Positions 51,218 to 60,574 of a stretch of 64,000 nt of DNA are shown here, piece by piece. The position numbers and the translations under genes are program-made. Under the pieces are notes generated by a model. The model had not been told where the DNA came from, ran no database searches, and saw only the letters and a program-made list of their open reading frames with translations. Numbering within the stretch: position 1 is the first letter of the stretch; every line of letters begins with the position of its first letter. Source of the DNA: Microbacterium sp. SSM24 (GTDB taxonomy: Bacteria; Actinomycetota; Actinomycetes; Actinomycetales; Microbacteriaceae); assembly GCF_025989145.1 (NCBI RefSeq), contig NZ_JAPDNQ010000001.1:434001-498000 (forward strand). Direction: 5' to 3'.

Positions 51218-51846
51218 CAGTGCACCTTGAAGTGGTCGAAGGGCTCGAGGCACGCACGGCACTCGTAGAGCGCCTTGCACGAGGTCGAGCCGAAGCGGGC
51301 GAGCTCCTTCGTGTCGAGCGATCCGCACCGCGGGCACTTGACGGCGAGCGCGACGCGGACCGGGCCGGCGGCCGCGCGCCCGGTCGGCGGCGCGATGCCG
51401 TACGCGCGCAGCTTCTCCTTGCCCGACTCGCTCATCCAGTCGGTGGTCCACGCGGGCGCGAGCGTCACCCGCACCGCGACATCGTCGAACCCGGCGTCGG
51501 TGAGTGCGAGCACGAGGTCGTCGCGGATCGTGTCGACGGCGGGGCACCCGGAGTAGGTGGGCGTGATCGTCACCGCCACGCGTCCCCCGTCGACCGAGAC
51601 GTCGCGCAGCACCCCGAGGTCCTCGATCGTGAGCACCGGCACCTCCGGGTCGACGACGGCCGCGGCCACGCGGCGCGCGCGCTCGGCCGTCACCGGCTCG
51701 GTCGCCGCGCTCGCCCGTACCGTACTCAGGACGGTCGCGGCCGAGCCGGATCGAGGGCCGCGGATTTCCGCCGGCGCGGCGGCCGGAAGCGGCACCGATC
51801 CTGAGAACGGTACGGGCTGCGCGTGAGCACCGGCGACCGCGGTCAC
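51217..51846 (-). CDS. paaD: Phenylacetyl-CoA epoxidase assembly protein PaaD, with N-terminal extension
   Basis: 209 residues. Residues from about 53 match PaaD: a MIP18-like domain (VVDPEVPVLTIEDLGVLRDVSV, ITPTYSGCPAVDTIRDDLV) and a C-terminal zinc-ribbon (KCPRCGS...TSCKALYECRACLEPFDHFKVH). Helps mature the epoxidase metal centre. The first about 50 residues are a Pro/Ala/Ser-rich extension encoded largely by a 105-bp palindromic element, in frame. GTG at 51844-51846 overlaps the paaC stop (GTGA); GTG at 51849 is also possible. No later ATG exists before the conserved core. Confidence 0.88.
   Translation of the reverse strand: MTAVAGAHAQPVPFSGSVPLPAAAPAEIRGPRSGSAATVLSTVRASAATEPVTAERARRVAAAVVDPEVPVLTIEDLGVLRDVSVDGGRVAVTITPTYSGCPAVDTIRDDLVLALTDAGFDDVAVRVTLAPAWTTDWMSESGKEKLRAYGIAPPTGRAAAGPVRVALAVKCPRCGSLDTKELARFGSTSCKALYECRACLEPFDHFKVH
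51713..51817. repeat. Palindromic element, family D, inside paaD
   Basis: 19-bp outer arms GCCCGTACCGTACTCAGGA (51713-51731) and complement (51799-51817) with one mismatch, plus G+C-rich inner palindromes. Its length of 105 bp is a multiple of three and it is read through as the PaaD N-terminal extension. Confidence 0.85.
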
Positions 51847-52667
51847 CACGTCGCCCCCGGATGCTGTCGCGCCAGCACCTGCATCTCTGCGAGCACGTAG
51901 CCCAGGGTCGAGAAGTGCGATCCGCGACGACCGCCGCCGGATGACGCGAAGCCGGCCGGCGTCTCGATCCCGGCCTCGGCGAAGACCGCCGCGATCACCG
52001 CGTCGAACGGCGCGCGCAGGGTCGACGGGCGCACTGCGATGCCCTCGAGCCGATCGATCAGCGGCTCGTCACGGAAGAGCTCGTCGGCGTAGGGCCACAC
52101 GTCGGCGACGGCGCGCAGCATCCGCTCTCTGGACTCGTCCGTGCCGCCGGCGAGTCGCAGCGTCCACTGCACGGCGTGGTCGCGGTGGTACTCGACCTCT
52201 TTCACCGACTTCGCGGCGATCGCGGCGAGCGTCTCGTCGGATGACCGCTGCAGTGCCGTGTACAGCTCGTACTGGAAGACGGATGCCGCCAGCTGGCGTG
52301 CGATCGTCTGGGCGAAGTCGCCGTTGGGCTGCTCGAACAGCCACGCGCTGCGGAACTCGGGCTCGTCGCGCCAGTAGGCCAGGTCGTCCTCGGTCCGCCC
52401 GTCGGCCGTGCCCGCGTAGTGCAGGAGCGAGCGGGCGTGGCCGAGGAGGTCGAGCGCGATGTTGCCGAGGGCGACGTCCTCCTCGAGCTCGGGTGCGCGG
52501 GCGATCCAGGCGCCGAGCTGCTGCGACAGGATCAGCGCGTCGTCGCCGAGCCACAGCGCGTACTCGGCGACATCTGCCGACGCGACGTGACCGTCGACAC
52601 CGGCGAGCTCGGCGGAGAGCTCGGTCTCGGCGACCGTGACGTCGCCGTGGGTGAACTCCTCGCTCAC
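51843..52667 (-). CDS. paaC: Phenylacetyl-CoA epoxidase structural subunit PaaC
   Basis: 274 residues, ferritin-like fold: YALWLGDDALILSQQLGAWIARAPELEEDVALGNIALDLLGHARSLLHYAG, DDLAYWRDEPEFR, SVKEVEYHRDHAVQW. Forms the stable heterodimer with PaaA. GTG overlaps the paaB stop (GTGA). Confidence 0.93.
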   Translation of the reverse strand: MSEEFTHGDVTVAETELSAELAGVDGHVASADVAEYALWLGDDALILSQQLGAWIARAPELEEDVALGNIALDLLGHARSLLHYAGTADGRTEDDLAYWRDEPEFRSAWLFEQPNGDFAQTIARQLAASVFQYELYTALQRSSDETLAAIAAKSVKEVEYHRDHAVQWTLRLAGGTDESRERMLRAVADVWPYADELFRDEPLIDRLEGIAVRPSTLRAPFDAVIAAVFAEAGIETPAGFASSGGGRRGSHFSTLGYVLAEMQVLARQHPGATW

Positions 52668-52968
52668 AGGTGCGGCACCCCCTCGGAGGCCGTGTAGTAG
52701 ACGGCGTGGCGGTAGTTCTTGCCGGCCGGGCTCTCGAAGAAGGCGCCCTTCGAATCCGGGTCGCTCGTCGTGATCGCGTCGGCGGGCACGACCCACACGC
52801 TCGTCCCCTCGCCGCGGCGGGTGTACAGGTCGCGCGCGTTGCGCAGGGCGAACTCGGCGTCGGGGGCGTGCAGCGAGCCGGCGTGCACATGGCTGAGGCC
52901 GCGGCTCGCGCGCACGAACACCTCCCACAGCGGCCACGTCTCGCGTGCCGAGGCACCGGGGGTCGTCA

Positions 52969-52972
<4 letters not shown>
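52664..52972 (-). CDS. paaB: Phenylacetyl-CoA epoxidase subunit PaaB
   Basis: 102 residues: [44 protein letters not shown], the small subunit that bridges PaaAC dimers. Starts with ATGATG overlapping the paaA stop codon. Confidence 0.93.
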
Positions 52973-53967
<995 letters not shown>

Positions 53968-53981
53968 CGACTCCTCAATTA

Positions 53982-54006
53982 CAGACCGTTCGTTCAGTAA
54001 AGTCTA
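53982..54006 (-). promoter_or_regulatory. paaA promoter and PaaR-type operator
   Basis: CAGACCGTTCGTTCAG (53982-53997) matches the site at 58218-58233 at 13 of 16 positions. TAGACT on the minus strand (54001-54006) is the likely -10, so the transcription start falls inside the operator. Confidence 0.65.
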
Positions 54007-54011
54007 CCTCG

Positions 54012-54416
54012 TCACTCGGCCGGGTGCGTGCGGCGCGTCGTGAACGACCGGCCGCGGAACTCGGCGACCACGTCGCCGGTCTCGTCGGTCACGGTCACGT
54101 CGTACAGCCCGGTGCGCCCGGACAGCGTGCGGCGGCGCGCGTGGGCCGTGAGGGTCTGTCCCGCGCGGGTGGCCTTGAGGAAGGCGATGTCGGCGCCGGC
54201 GGCGACGGTCACGTCCTCGTCCTCGTTGCAGGCGATCGCGAACGCCGTGTCGGCGAGGGCGAACACCATTCCGCCGTGGGTGATGGCGAAGCCGTTGGTC
54301 ATGTCCTCGCGCACGCGCATCGAGACGACGGACTCGCCCGGCTCATCGCGCTCGACGACCATCCCCAGCGCAGCCGACGCGCGGTCGCGCTGCATCATCG
54401 GTCGCGGCTCGCTCAT
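54012..54416 (-). CDS. paaI: Hydroxyphenylacetyl-CoA thioesterase PaaI
   Basis: 134 residues, hotdog fold: MTNGFAITHGGMVFALADTAFAIACN with the catalytic Asp region, and DIAFLKATRAGQTLTAHARR. Releases CoA from dead-end intermediates in the paa pathway. Separated from paaZ by the family E palindrome and followed by the paaA promoter region. Confidence 0.9.
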   Translation of the reverse strand: MSEPRPMMQRDRASAALGMVVERDEPGESVVSMRVREDMTNGFAITHGGMVFALADTAFAIACNEDEDVTVAAGADIAFLKATRAGQTLTAHARRRTLSGRTGLYDVTVTDETGDVVAEFRGRSFTTRRTHPAE

Positions 54417-54434
54417 GACGCGACCCCTCCGCAG

Positions 54435-54497
54435 GCGCGGTCGAAACCTGCATCCGCGGCCGACGCCTTCAGCCGCGTTCGCAGGTTTCGACCGCGC
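54435..54497. repeat. Palindromic element, family E
   Basis: Perfect 17-bp arms GCGCGGTCGAAACCTGC (54435-54451) and complement (54481-54497) with an inner CGCGGC/GCCGCG stem. It occupies most of the 91-bp space between paaZ and paaI inside the operon. Confidence 0.85.
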
Positions 54498-54507
54498 GAA
54501 GGGATGC

Positions 54508-56583
54508 TCACGGCGCGACCGCCTCGGCCTGCTCCTTGGCGACGAGCGTCAGCACGTCGTACGTCGCGACGAGCTCGTCGTCCTGGTTGCGGATGACGGC
54601 ATCCCAGCGCACCTCGCCGTACTCGTCGGTCTCGCGCGGCGTGATCTGCTTCGCAGTGAGCACGACGCGGATGTCGTCACCCGGCGACACCGGCGTGACG
54701 AAGCGGAGGTTCTCGAGGCCGGAGTTCGCGAGCACGGGGCCGGGCTCCGGATCGACGAACAGCCCCGCCGCCCACGACACCAGCAGGTAGCCGTGCGCGA
54801 CGCGGCCGGGGAAGAAGGGGTTGGCGGCCGCCGCCTCCTCGTCCATGTGCGCGTAGAAGAGGTCGCCGGTGAAGTTCGCGAAGGTCTCGATATCGTCGAG
54901 CGTCACCCGGCGCGACCCCGAGACGACCTGGTCGCCGATCGCGAGTTCGGACAGCGACTTGCGGAACGGGTGACGGTCGGAGCGGGATGCCGCGCCCTGG
55001 TGCCATACGCCGGTGAGGGCGGTCAGCATCTCGGGCGAACCCTGGACGGCCGTGCGCTGCATGTGGTGGAGAACGGCGCGGATGCCGCCGAGCTCCTCGC
55101 CTCCGCCGGCGCGGCCGGGACCGCCGTGCACGAGGTGCGGCACCGGCGCACCGTGCCCGGTCGAGGTGCGCGCGTCGTCGCGATCGAGGAACAGGATGCG
55201 GCCGTTGTACGCCGCGGTGCGCGAGAGCAGGGTGGCGGCGACGGCCGGGTCGTTGGTGGCGACGCTCGTCACCAGCGAGCCCCCGCCGAGGCTCACGAGG
55301 TCGGCCGCCTCGTCGACGGTGTCGTACGGCAGCACGCTGGCGACCGGCCCGAAGGCCTCCACGCGGTGCACGGCCGGGGCCGCGGCATCCGTGAAGCCGA
55401 TCAGCAGCGGCTCGACGAACGCGCCCTGATCGGCGACACCCGCGGAGCCGTCCGCACGCACGACGGTCGGCGGTTCGGTGGAGCCCAGCAGGAGCCGGCC
55501 GCCCTCGTCCACGAGCGCGGCGACGCTGCGCAGCACTTCGTCGCGCTGCTCGAGCGACACGAGCGGACCCATCGTCACGGATGCGGCGTGGGGGTCGCCG
55601 AGCACCACGCGCTCGGCGATCTTCGCGCGCAGCGCGTCGACGAGCGCGTCGACCTGTCCCGCGGGCACGATCGCGCGACGGATCGCCGTGCACTTCTGAC
55701 CCGCCTTGGTCGTCATCTCGACAAGGAGCTGCCGCACGTACGCGTCGAACTCGGGCGTGCCCGGCACGGCATCGGGGCCGAGCACCGAGGCGTTGATCGA
55801 GTCCGTCTCGTTCGTGAAGCGCACTCCCCCGGTCTGCACCGACGCGTGCGCGCGCAGGCGGTCGGCCGTCGAGGCGCTGCCGGTGAAGCCGACGAGGTCG
55901 CCGAGCCGCAGGTGATCGAAGAGTCCCGGCACGCTGCCGCTCACGAGCTGCAGCGATCCGTCCGGGAGAAGTCCGGTCTCGACGAGGATGCGCACCCACG
56001 CCTCGGCCACGTACGCGGTCGGTGTCGCGGGCTTCACCAGCGTCGGCACTCCCGCCAGGAAGGCCGGAGCGAACTTCTCCAGCGCGCCCCACATCGGGAA
56101 GTTGAAGGCGTTGATCTGCACGGCGACGCCGGGCAGGCGCGTGTAGACGTGACGGCCGAGGAACGAGCCGTCCTTCGACAGCACCTCGACCGGACCGTCG
56201 AGGTAGACCTGCCCGTTCGGCAGCTCCCGCCGGCCCTTCGACGAGTAGGTGAAGAGCACGCCGATGCCGCCGTCGACGTCGTTGAGCGAGTCGCGCTCGG
56301 TCGCACCGGCGCGCTTGGACAGGTCGTACAGCTCCAGTTTGCGCTCGGTCAGCGCCTGCGCGAACTGCTTGAGCAGCACGGCGCGCTGATGGAAGGTCAA
56401 CGCGCCGAGGCTCGCCTGCCCCACCGTGCGCGCATACTCGAGCGCGCCCGCGAGGTCCACGCCGTCCGTGCTCACGCGGCACACCGGCTCGCCCGTCGAC
56501 GCGTCGCGCACGACGACGCCGGCTGTGGCATCCGTCGGCGTCCACCACTGCTCGCGCAGATAGCTGGGGAGGGTGTCGGTCAC
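54508..56583 (-). CDS. paaZ: Oxepin-CoA hydrolase / 3-oxo-5,6-dehydrosuberyl-CoA semialdehyde dehydrogenase PaaZ
   Basis: 691 residues, the normal length. An N-terminal aldehyde dehydrogenase domain (VQINAFNFPMWGALEKFAPAFLAGVPTLVKPATPTAYVAE, catalytic Cys in TKAGQKCTAIRR) is followed by a C-terminal MaoC-like hydratase domain (FANFTGDLFYAHMDEEAAAANPFFPGRVAHGYLLVSW). Opens and oxidises the oxepin ring product. GTG overlaps the paaH stop (GTGA); an ATG 12 bp further upstream is less likely. Confidence 0.94.
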   Translation of the reverse strand: MTDTLPSYLREQWWTPTDATAGVVVRDASTGEPVCRVSTDGVDLAGALEYARTVGQASLGALTFHQRAVLLKQFAQALTERKLELYDLSKRAGATERDSLNDVDGGIGVLFTYSSKGRRELPNGQVYLDGPVEVLSKDGSFLGRHVYTRLPGVAVQINAFNFPMWGALEKFAPAFLAGVPTLVKPATPTAYVAEAWVRILVETGLLPDGSLQLVSGSVPGLFDHLRLGDLVGFTGSASTADRLRAHASVQTGGVRFTNETDSINASVLGPDAVPGTPEFDAYVRQLLVEMTTKAGQKCTAIRRAIVPAGQVDALVDALRAKIAERVVLGDPHAASVTMGPLVSLEQRDEVLRSVAALVDEGGRLLLGSTEPPTVVRADGSAGVADQGAFVEPLLIGFTDAAAPAVHRVEAFGPVASVLPYDTVDEAADLVSLGGGSLVTSVATNDPAVAATLLSRTAAYNGRILFLDRDDARTSTGHGAPVPHLVHGGPGRAGGGEELGGIRAVLHHMQRTAVQGSPEMLTALTGVWHQGAASRSDRHPFRKSLSELAIGDQVVSGSRRVTLDDIETFANFTGDLFYAHMDEEAAAANPFFPGRVAHGYLLVSWAAGLFVDPEPGPVLANSGLENLRFVTPVSPGDDIRVVLTAKQITPRETDEYGEVRWDAVIRNQDDELVATYDVLTLVAKEQAEAVAP

Positions 56584-57440
56584 TGGTCGCTCCATTCGTA
56601 GAATCCGCTGCCGGTCTTCCGCCCGAGGCGGCCCTCGGCGACCATGCGCCGCAGCAGCTCCGGCGGGGCGAAGCGCTCGCCCAGCTTCGCGTGGAGCTCC
56701 TCGGCGATTCCCAGCCGCACATCGAGACCGACGATGTCGGTCGTGCGCAGCGGACCGGTCGGATGCCGGTATCCGAGCTCCATCGCGGCGTCGATGTCGG
56801 CGGGCGAGGCCACACCCTCCTCGACCATGCGGATCGCCTCGAGCGCGAGCGCGACACCCAGGCGGCTCGACGCGAAGCCCGGCGCATCCCTGACGACGAC
56901 GGCGGTCTTGCCGAGCGCCGCCACCCACGCGCGGGCGTCGTCCACGAGACCCGGTGCGGTGGCGGACCCGATCACGACTTCGACGAGGGCCGACGGCGGC
57001 ACCGGGTTGAAGAAGTGGAGGCCGAGGAATCGCTCGGGCCGGGAGAGTCCCGCGGCGAGGTCGTCGATCGAGATCGAGGACGTGTTGGTCGCGAGCGCCG
57101 CGTCGCCGGCGACGGCTTCGACCCGGCGCAGGGCGTCGAGCTTGAGGGTGCGATCCTCCGGAACGGCCTCGATCACGAGCGCGCACTCGGCGAACGCCGC
57201 GACATCCGTCGCCGTCGTGAACGCCCCCTCGAGGTCGGTGATCGTGCGCGCCGTGGATCCGCGCTCGACGGCCTTCTCGAGGCTGGCGCGGAGGCGAGCG
57301 GATGCCGCCGCCGCCGCGTCGTCGTCGCGTTCGACGACGACCAGCTCGGCGCCGGCGAGGGCGAAGGCGTGCGCGATGCCCGCGCCCATCCGGCCCCCGC
57401 CGAGCACGCCGACCCGGGCCGGGACGCCGTCGGCGGTCAT
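56580..57440 (-). CDS. paaH: 3-hydroxyacyl-CoA dehydrogenase PaaH
   Basis: 286 residues: NAD-binding GVLGGGRMGAGIAHAFALAGAELVVVERD, then the catalytic HFFNPVPPSALVEVV segment and C-terminal dimer domain. Beta-oxidation-like step giving 3-oxoadipyl-CoA. ATG overlaps the stop of the paaF-like gene (ATGA). Confidence 0.9.
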   Translation of the reverse strand: MTADGVPARVGVLGGGRMGAGIAHAFALAGAELVVVERDDDAAAAASARLRASLEKAVERGSTARTITDLEGAFTTATDVAAFAECALVIEAVPEDRTLKLDALRRVEAVAGDAALATNTSSISIDDLAAGLSRPERFLGLHFFNPVPPSALVEVVIGSATAPGLVDDARAWVAALGKTAVVVRDAPGFASSRLGVALALEAIRMVEEGVASPADIDAAMELGYRHPTGPLRTTDIVGLDVRLGIAEELHAKLGERFAPPELLRRMVAEGRLGRKTGSGFYEWSDQ

Positions 57441-58174
57441 CGCGGGCGCCGTTCGAGGAAAGCGGTCATGCGGCGCTCCTTCTCGGGGCTCTCGAAGAGC
57501 TCGGCCTGCAGCTCGAGCTCGATGCCGGGGTGCGCGTCCGCGGGCGCGGCGAGCGCGCGCTTCGTGTGCTGCGTCGCGAGCGGATCGTTCGCGGCGATGC
57601 GATCGGCGAGGGCGTGCGCGGCGGCGAGGAGGTCGTCGGGCTCGTGCAGGGACGACAGCAGACCCCACGCGACGGCCTCGTCGGCGTCGAGGATGCGCCC
57701 CGTCAGCAGCAGCTCGGCCGCGCGGGCCTCGCCGACGATCTGCGGCAGACGCCAGGTGGCACCGGCGGCCGCGATGATTCCGAGGCCGGTCTCGGGGTTG
57801 CCGATCTTGACGCGCGGCGTGCCGATGCGCAGGTCGGCGGCGTACGCGAGCTCGGCCCCGCCGCCGAGGGCGTAGCCGTCGACGGCCGCGATCACGGGCA
57901 TCGGGAGGGCGCGCACCCGCTCGAAGGCGTGCGTGTTGATGCCGCGGCGCGCATCGGCGGCGCGGCGCTCGCGCAGCTGCGCGATGTCGGCTCCGGATGC
58001 GAACACGCCGCCCGACCCGATGAGGATGAGTGCGCGCGGGGTCGACTCGAGTTCGGCGCACAGCTCGTGCAGACCGTCGATCATGTCCTGGTCGATCGCG
58101 TTGCGCACGTCGGGGCGTGCGAGGGTCGCGACGACGCGGTCGTCAGCGGTCTCGACGCGCAGCGAGTCACTCAT
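57437..58174 (-). CDS. paaF: Enoyl-CoA hydratase, PaaF-like
   Basis: 245 residues of the crotonase fold: SGGVFASGADIAQLRE and GYALGGGAELAYAADLRIGTPRVKIGNPETGLGIIAAAGATWRLP, retaining a Glu in NPETGLG as in true hydratases. Likely hydrates 2,3-dehydroadipyl-CoA. The start ATG at 58172-58174 is 6 nt from GAGAGG. First gene of paaF-H-Z-I; operator upstream. Confidence 0.85.
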   Translation of the reverse strand: MSDSLRVETADDRVVATLARPDVRNAIDQDMIDGLHELCAELESTPRALILIGSGGVFASGADIAQLRERRAADARRGINTHAFERVRALPMPVIAAVDGYALGGGAELAYAADLRIGTPRVKIGNPETGLGIIAAAGATWRLPQIVGEARAAELLLTGRILDADEAVAWGLLSSLHEPDDLLAAAHALADRIAANDPLATQHTKRALAAPADAHPGIELELQAELFESPEKERRMTAFLERRPR

Positions 58175-58217
58175 CGGCATCCTCTCGTCCGCTCCGTTGC
58201 GGCCGCCCCCATAATAC

Positions 58218-58233
58218 CTGTCCGATCGTTCAG
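58218..58233. promoter_or_regulatory. PaaR-type operator between paaF and tetR
   Basis: CTGTCCGATCGTTCAG, a palindrome around CGATCG, matches the paaA operator at 13 of 16 bases including CGTTCAGTAA just beyond. It lies in the divergent region, next to a -10-like TATTAT (minus strand, 58211-58216). Confidence 0.65.
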
Positions 58234-58258
58234 TAATGAATCGCGCGTCACGGTCTCT

Positions 58259-58316
58259 CGAGTCGCCAAGACACGCCGGCCGCGACAGCGAGATCGCGGC
58301 GTGTCTTGGCGACTCG
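58259..58316. repeat. Palindromic repeat, family A, copy 6
   Basis: Perfect 20-bp arms (58259-58278 and 58297-58316) identical to copy 5, with an 18-nt loop that adds further pairing (GCCGCGA/TCGCGGC). It lies between the divergent paaF and tetR genes. Confidence 0.93.
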
Positions 58317-58365
58317 GTACCGGCCACGAACGGTCTGCACGGGAGCGCGGTGCAAGACTGGGCGC

Positions 58366-58983
58366 ATGTCCGCCACCACCAGCCCCGGCGCCGCCGCAGC
58401 GCCACGCCGTGGTCGCCCCGGCTACGACCGGGCGCAGGTGCTCGCGATCGCGGTGGAGCTGTTCAACGAGCAGGGCTACGACGCGACGTCGGTGGCGGAT
58501 GTCGCGACCCGCCTCGGTCTCACGAAGTCGGCGCTGTACCACCACTTTGACTCGAAGGAGCAGCTGCTCGCGCTCGCCGTCGACGAGGCGCTCAGCGGAC
58601 TCGAGGGCGTGCTCGAGCTTCCGGACGCACGCCGGGGGTCGGCATCCGAACGTCTCGCCGCGGTGCTGCACGGTGCGGTCGGCGTGCTCGTCCAGCGCCT
58701 CCCGTACGTCACGCTGCTGCTGCGCGTGCGGGGAAACAGCGACGTCGAGCGGGCCGCCCTCGAGAGACGCCGCGCGTTCGACCACCGCGTGACGGACCTC
58801 GTCGAGGAGGCGCAGCGCGAGGGTCTCGTGCGCGACGACCTCGACGGCGCCGTCGCCACACGGCTCGTGTTCGGCATGGTCAACTCGATCGTCGAGTGGT
58901 ACCGCCCCGGCGGATCGGTCGACGCCGACCGCCTCGCGCACGACATCGTCGCCGTCGCCCTCGACGGCATGCGCACGCGCTGA
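58366..58983 (+). CDS. TetR-family regulator, PaaR-like
   Basis: 205 residues. N-terminal helix-turn-helix (GYDRAQVLAIAVELFNEQGYDATSVADVATRLGLTKSALYHHFDSKEQLLALAVDEAL) and a helical ligand domain. Position beside the paa genes and the shared operator at both paa promoters make it the likely phenylacetyl-CoA-responsive repressor. No ribosome binding site; AAGACT lies 6 nt before the ATG, a weak leaderless match. Confidence 0.85.
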   Translation: MSATTSPGAAAAPRRGRPGYDRAQVLAIAVELFNEQGYDATSVADVATRLGLTKSALYHHFDSKEQLLALAVDEALSGLEGVLELPDARRGSASERLAAVLHGAVGVLVQRLPYVTLLLRVRGNSDVERAALERRRAFDHRVTDLVEEAQREGLVRDDLDGAVATRLVFGMVNSIVEWYRPGGSVDADRLAHDIVAVALDGMRTR

Positions 58984-59007
58984 GCCGCGGCATCCCCCGT
59001 TCGTCTC

Positions 59008-59050
59008 TACGAAATCGACCTCCGGCGGGGCGCCGAAGGTCGGTTTCGTA
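59008..59050. repeat. Palindromic element, family F
   Basis: 20-bp arms starting TACGAAATCGACC (59008-59027) and complement (59031-59050), two mismatches, 3-nt loop. It lies between the convergent tetR and transporter genes and may also terminate both. Confidence 0.8.
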
Positions 59051-59072
59051 CAGCTGAATCCCGGCGGGCGGG

Positions 59073-60455
59073 TCAGACCTTCGCGAGACCCCGAATGGGG
59101 CTGACCGCCTGCTCCGCCTCGTGGTCGGGACCGAGCGGGATGCCGCTGCGATCGCGCAGCAGCAGGGTGGCGACGAGTCCCACGAGGGTCATGCCGGCGA
59201 GGTACCACGTCACCGACATCGTCGTTCCGGTCTCCTTCACGAGCCACGTCGCGATGAGCGGGGCGAAGGCGCCGCCGAAGATCGCGCCGATCGCGTACGA
59301 GATCGAGACGCCCGAGAACCGGATGGATGCCGGGAACAGCTCCGAGTACAGCGCCGCCTGCGGTCCGTACGTGAAGCCGAGGCCGATCGTGAGGATCGCG
59401 AGCCCGAGGAACAGCAGCCCGACCTCGCCAGTGTTCACCAGCGGGAAGAGCAGGAACACCCCACCCAGCTGCAGGATCCAGCCGATGATGTACGTGCTGC
59501 GCCGACCGATGCGGTCCGACACGAACCCGGCCGCGAGCGTGGAGAGCAGCCAGGTGACCGCCGAGCCCGCGACCGCCCACAGCACCGGACCGCGCTCGAG
59601 CGCGAGCGGACCGTCGGGCGACGTGGCGTATCCCTGGATGTACCCGCCGGTGGTCATGTATCCGACGGCGTTGTTCCCGGCGAAGACGAGCGCGGCGATC
59701 ACGACGAGCAGCGCGTGCTTGCGGAACAGCTGCAGGATCGGCGTCTGCGCCTTCTCCTTGCGCTCGGCGAGCTCGGTGAACACCGGGCTCTCCTCGACGC
59801 GGCGGCGCACGTACCAGCCCACCAGGATCAGCACGACGCTCAGCAGGAACGGCACGCGCCAGCCCCACTCGAGGAACGCGTCGCCGGGAGCGATCATCGC
59901 CATGAGCGCCATCACACCGGACGCCAGCAGCAGGCCGAGGGGAACGCCGATCTGGGGTGACGCGCCGAACGCGCCGCGGCGCGACCTCGGCGCGTGCTCG
60001 ACGGCCATGAGGACGGCGCCGCCCCACTCGCCGCCCGCCGACAGTCCCTGCAGGATGCGCAGCAGCACGAGCAGGATCGGCGCCCAGATGCCGATGGCCT
60101 CGTACGTCGGAAGGACGCCGATGAGCGCCGTCGCGGCGCCCATCAGGATGAGCGTCCACATGAGCACGACCTTGCGGCCGAACTTGTCTCCGAAGTGGCC
60201 AGCCAGGAACGCGCCGAGGGGACGGAAGAGGAAGCTGATGCCGACCGTGGCGAAGCCCACGAGCAGGCTGTCCGCGCCGAGCGGTGCGAAGAAGAGCTGC
60301 CCGAACACGAGCCCGACGGCCGTCGCGTAGATGAAGAAGTCGTACCACTCGACGGTCGTGCCGACGACGGTGGCGAAGACGACGCGACGCCGATCGACGG
60401 GGCTCGCGATGGTGCCGGTGGGTGTGAAACCCGGATCTGGCTGCGATGAACTCAT
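59073..60455 (-). CDS. MHS-family MFS transporter (metabolite:H+ symporter)
   Basis: 460 residues, twelve helices. Family signatures are FATVVGTTVEWYDFFIYATAVGLVFGQLFF, GHFGDKFGRKVVL and LQGLSAGGEWGGAVLM. Related carriers import aromatic acids, shikimate or proline/betaine. Here, divergent from homoprotocatechuate genes, uptake of a hydroxyphenylacetate-type acid is the best guess. AGGAG precedes the ATG. Confidence 0.85.
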   Translation of the reverse strand: MSSSQPDPGFTPTGTIASPVDRRRVVFATVVGTTVEWYDFFIYATAVGLVFGQLFFAPLGADSLLVGFATVGISFLFRPLGAFLAGHFGDKFGRKVVLMWTLILMGAATALIGVLPTYEAIGIWAPILLVLLRILQGLSAGGEWGGAVLMAVEHAPRSRRGAFGASPQIGVPLGLLLASGVMALMAMIAPGDAFLEWGWRVPFLLSVVLILVGWYVRRRVEESPVFTELAERKEKAQTPILQLFRKHALLVVIAALVFAGNNAVGYMTTGGYIQGYATSPDGPLALERGPVLWAVAGSAVTWLLSTLAAGFVSDRIGRRSTYIIGWILQLGGVFLLFPLVNTGEVGLLFLGLAILTIGLGFTYGPQAALYSELFPASIRFSGVSISYAIGAIFGGAFAPLIATWLVKETGTTMSVTWYLAGMTLVGLVATLLLRDRSGIPLGPDHEAEQAVSPIRGLAKV

Positions 60456-60515
60456 GGTGCGACTCCTGTGTCTGGGGGTTGACGACTTCGTCACCGGCGA
60501 TGTTTCGCGAGGGTA

Positions 60516-60544
60516 TTGCCGGACGTGCGACGATCATATACGAT
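60516..60544 (+). promoter_or_regulatory. hpa promoter with GntR-type operator
   Basis: TTGCCG (60516-60521), a 17-bp spacer and TACGAT (60539-60544) make a good promoter for the downstream genes. The near-palindrome ATCATATACGAT (60533-60544) overlaps the -10 box and fits a GntR-type site. Confidence 0.6.
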
Positions 60545-60574
60545 TTCAGATACGACGCAAGAGTGAGGACGCTC

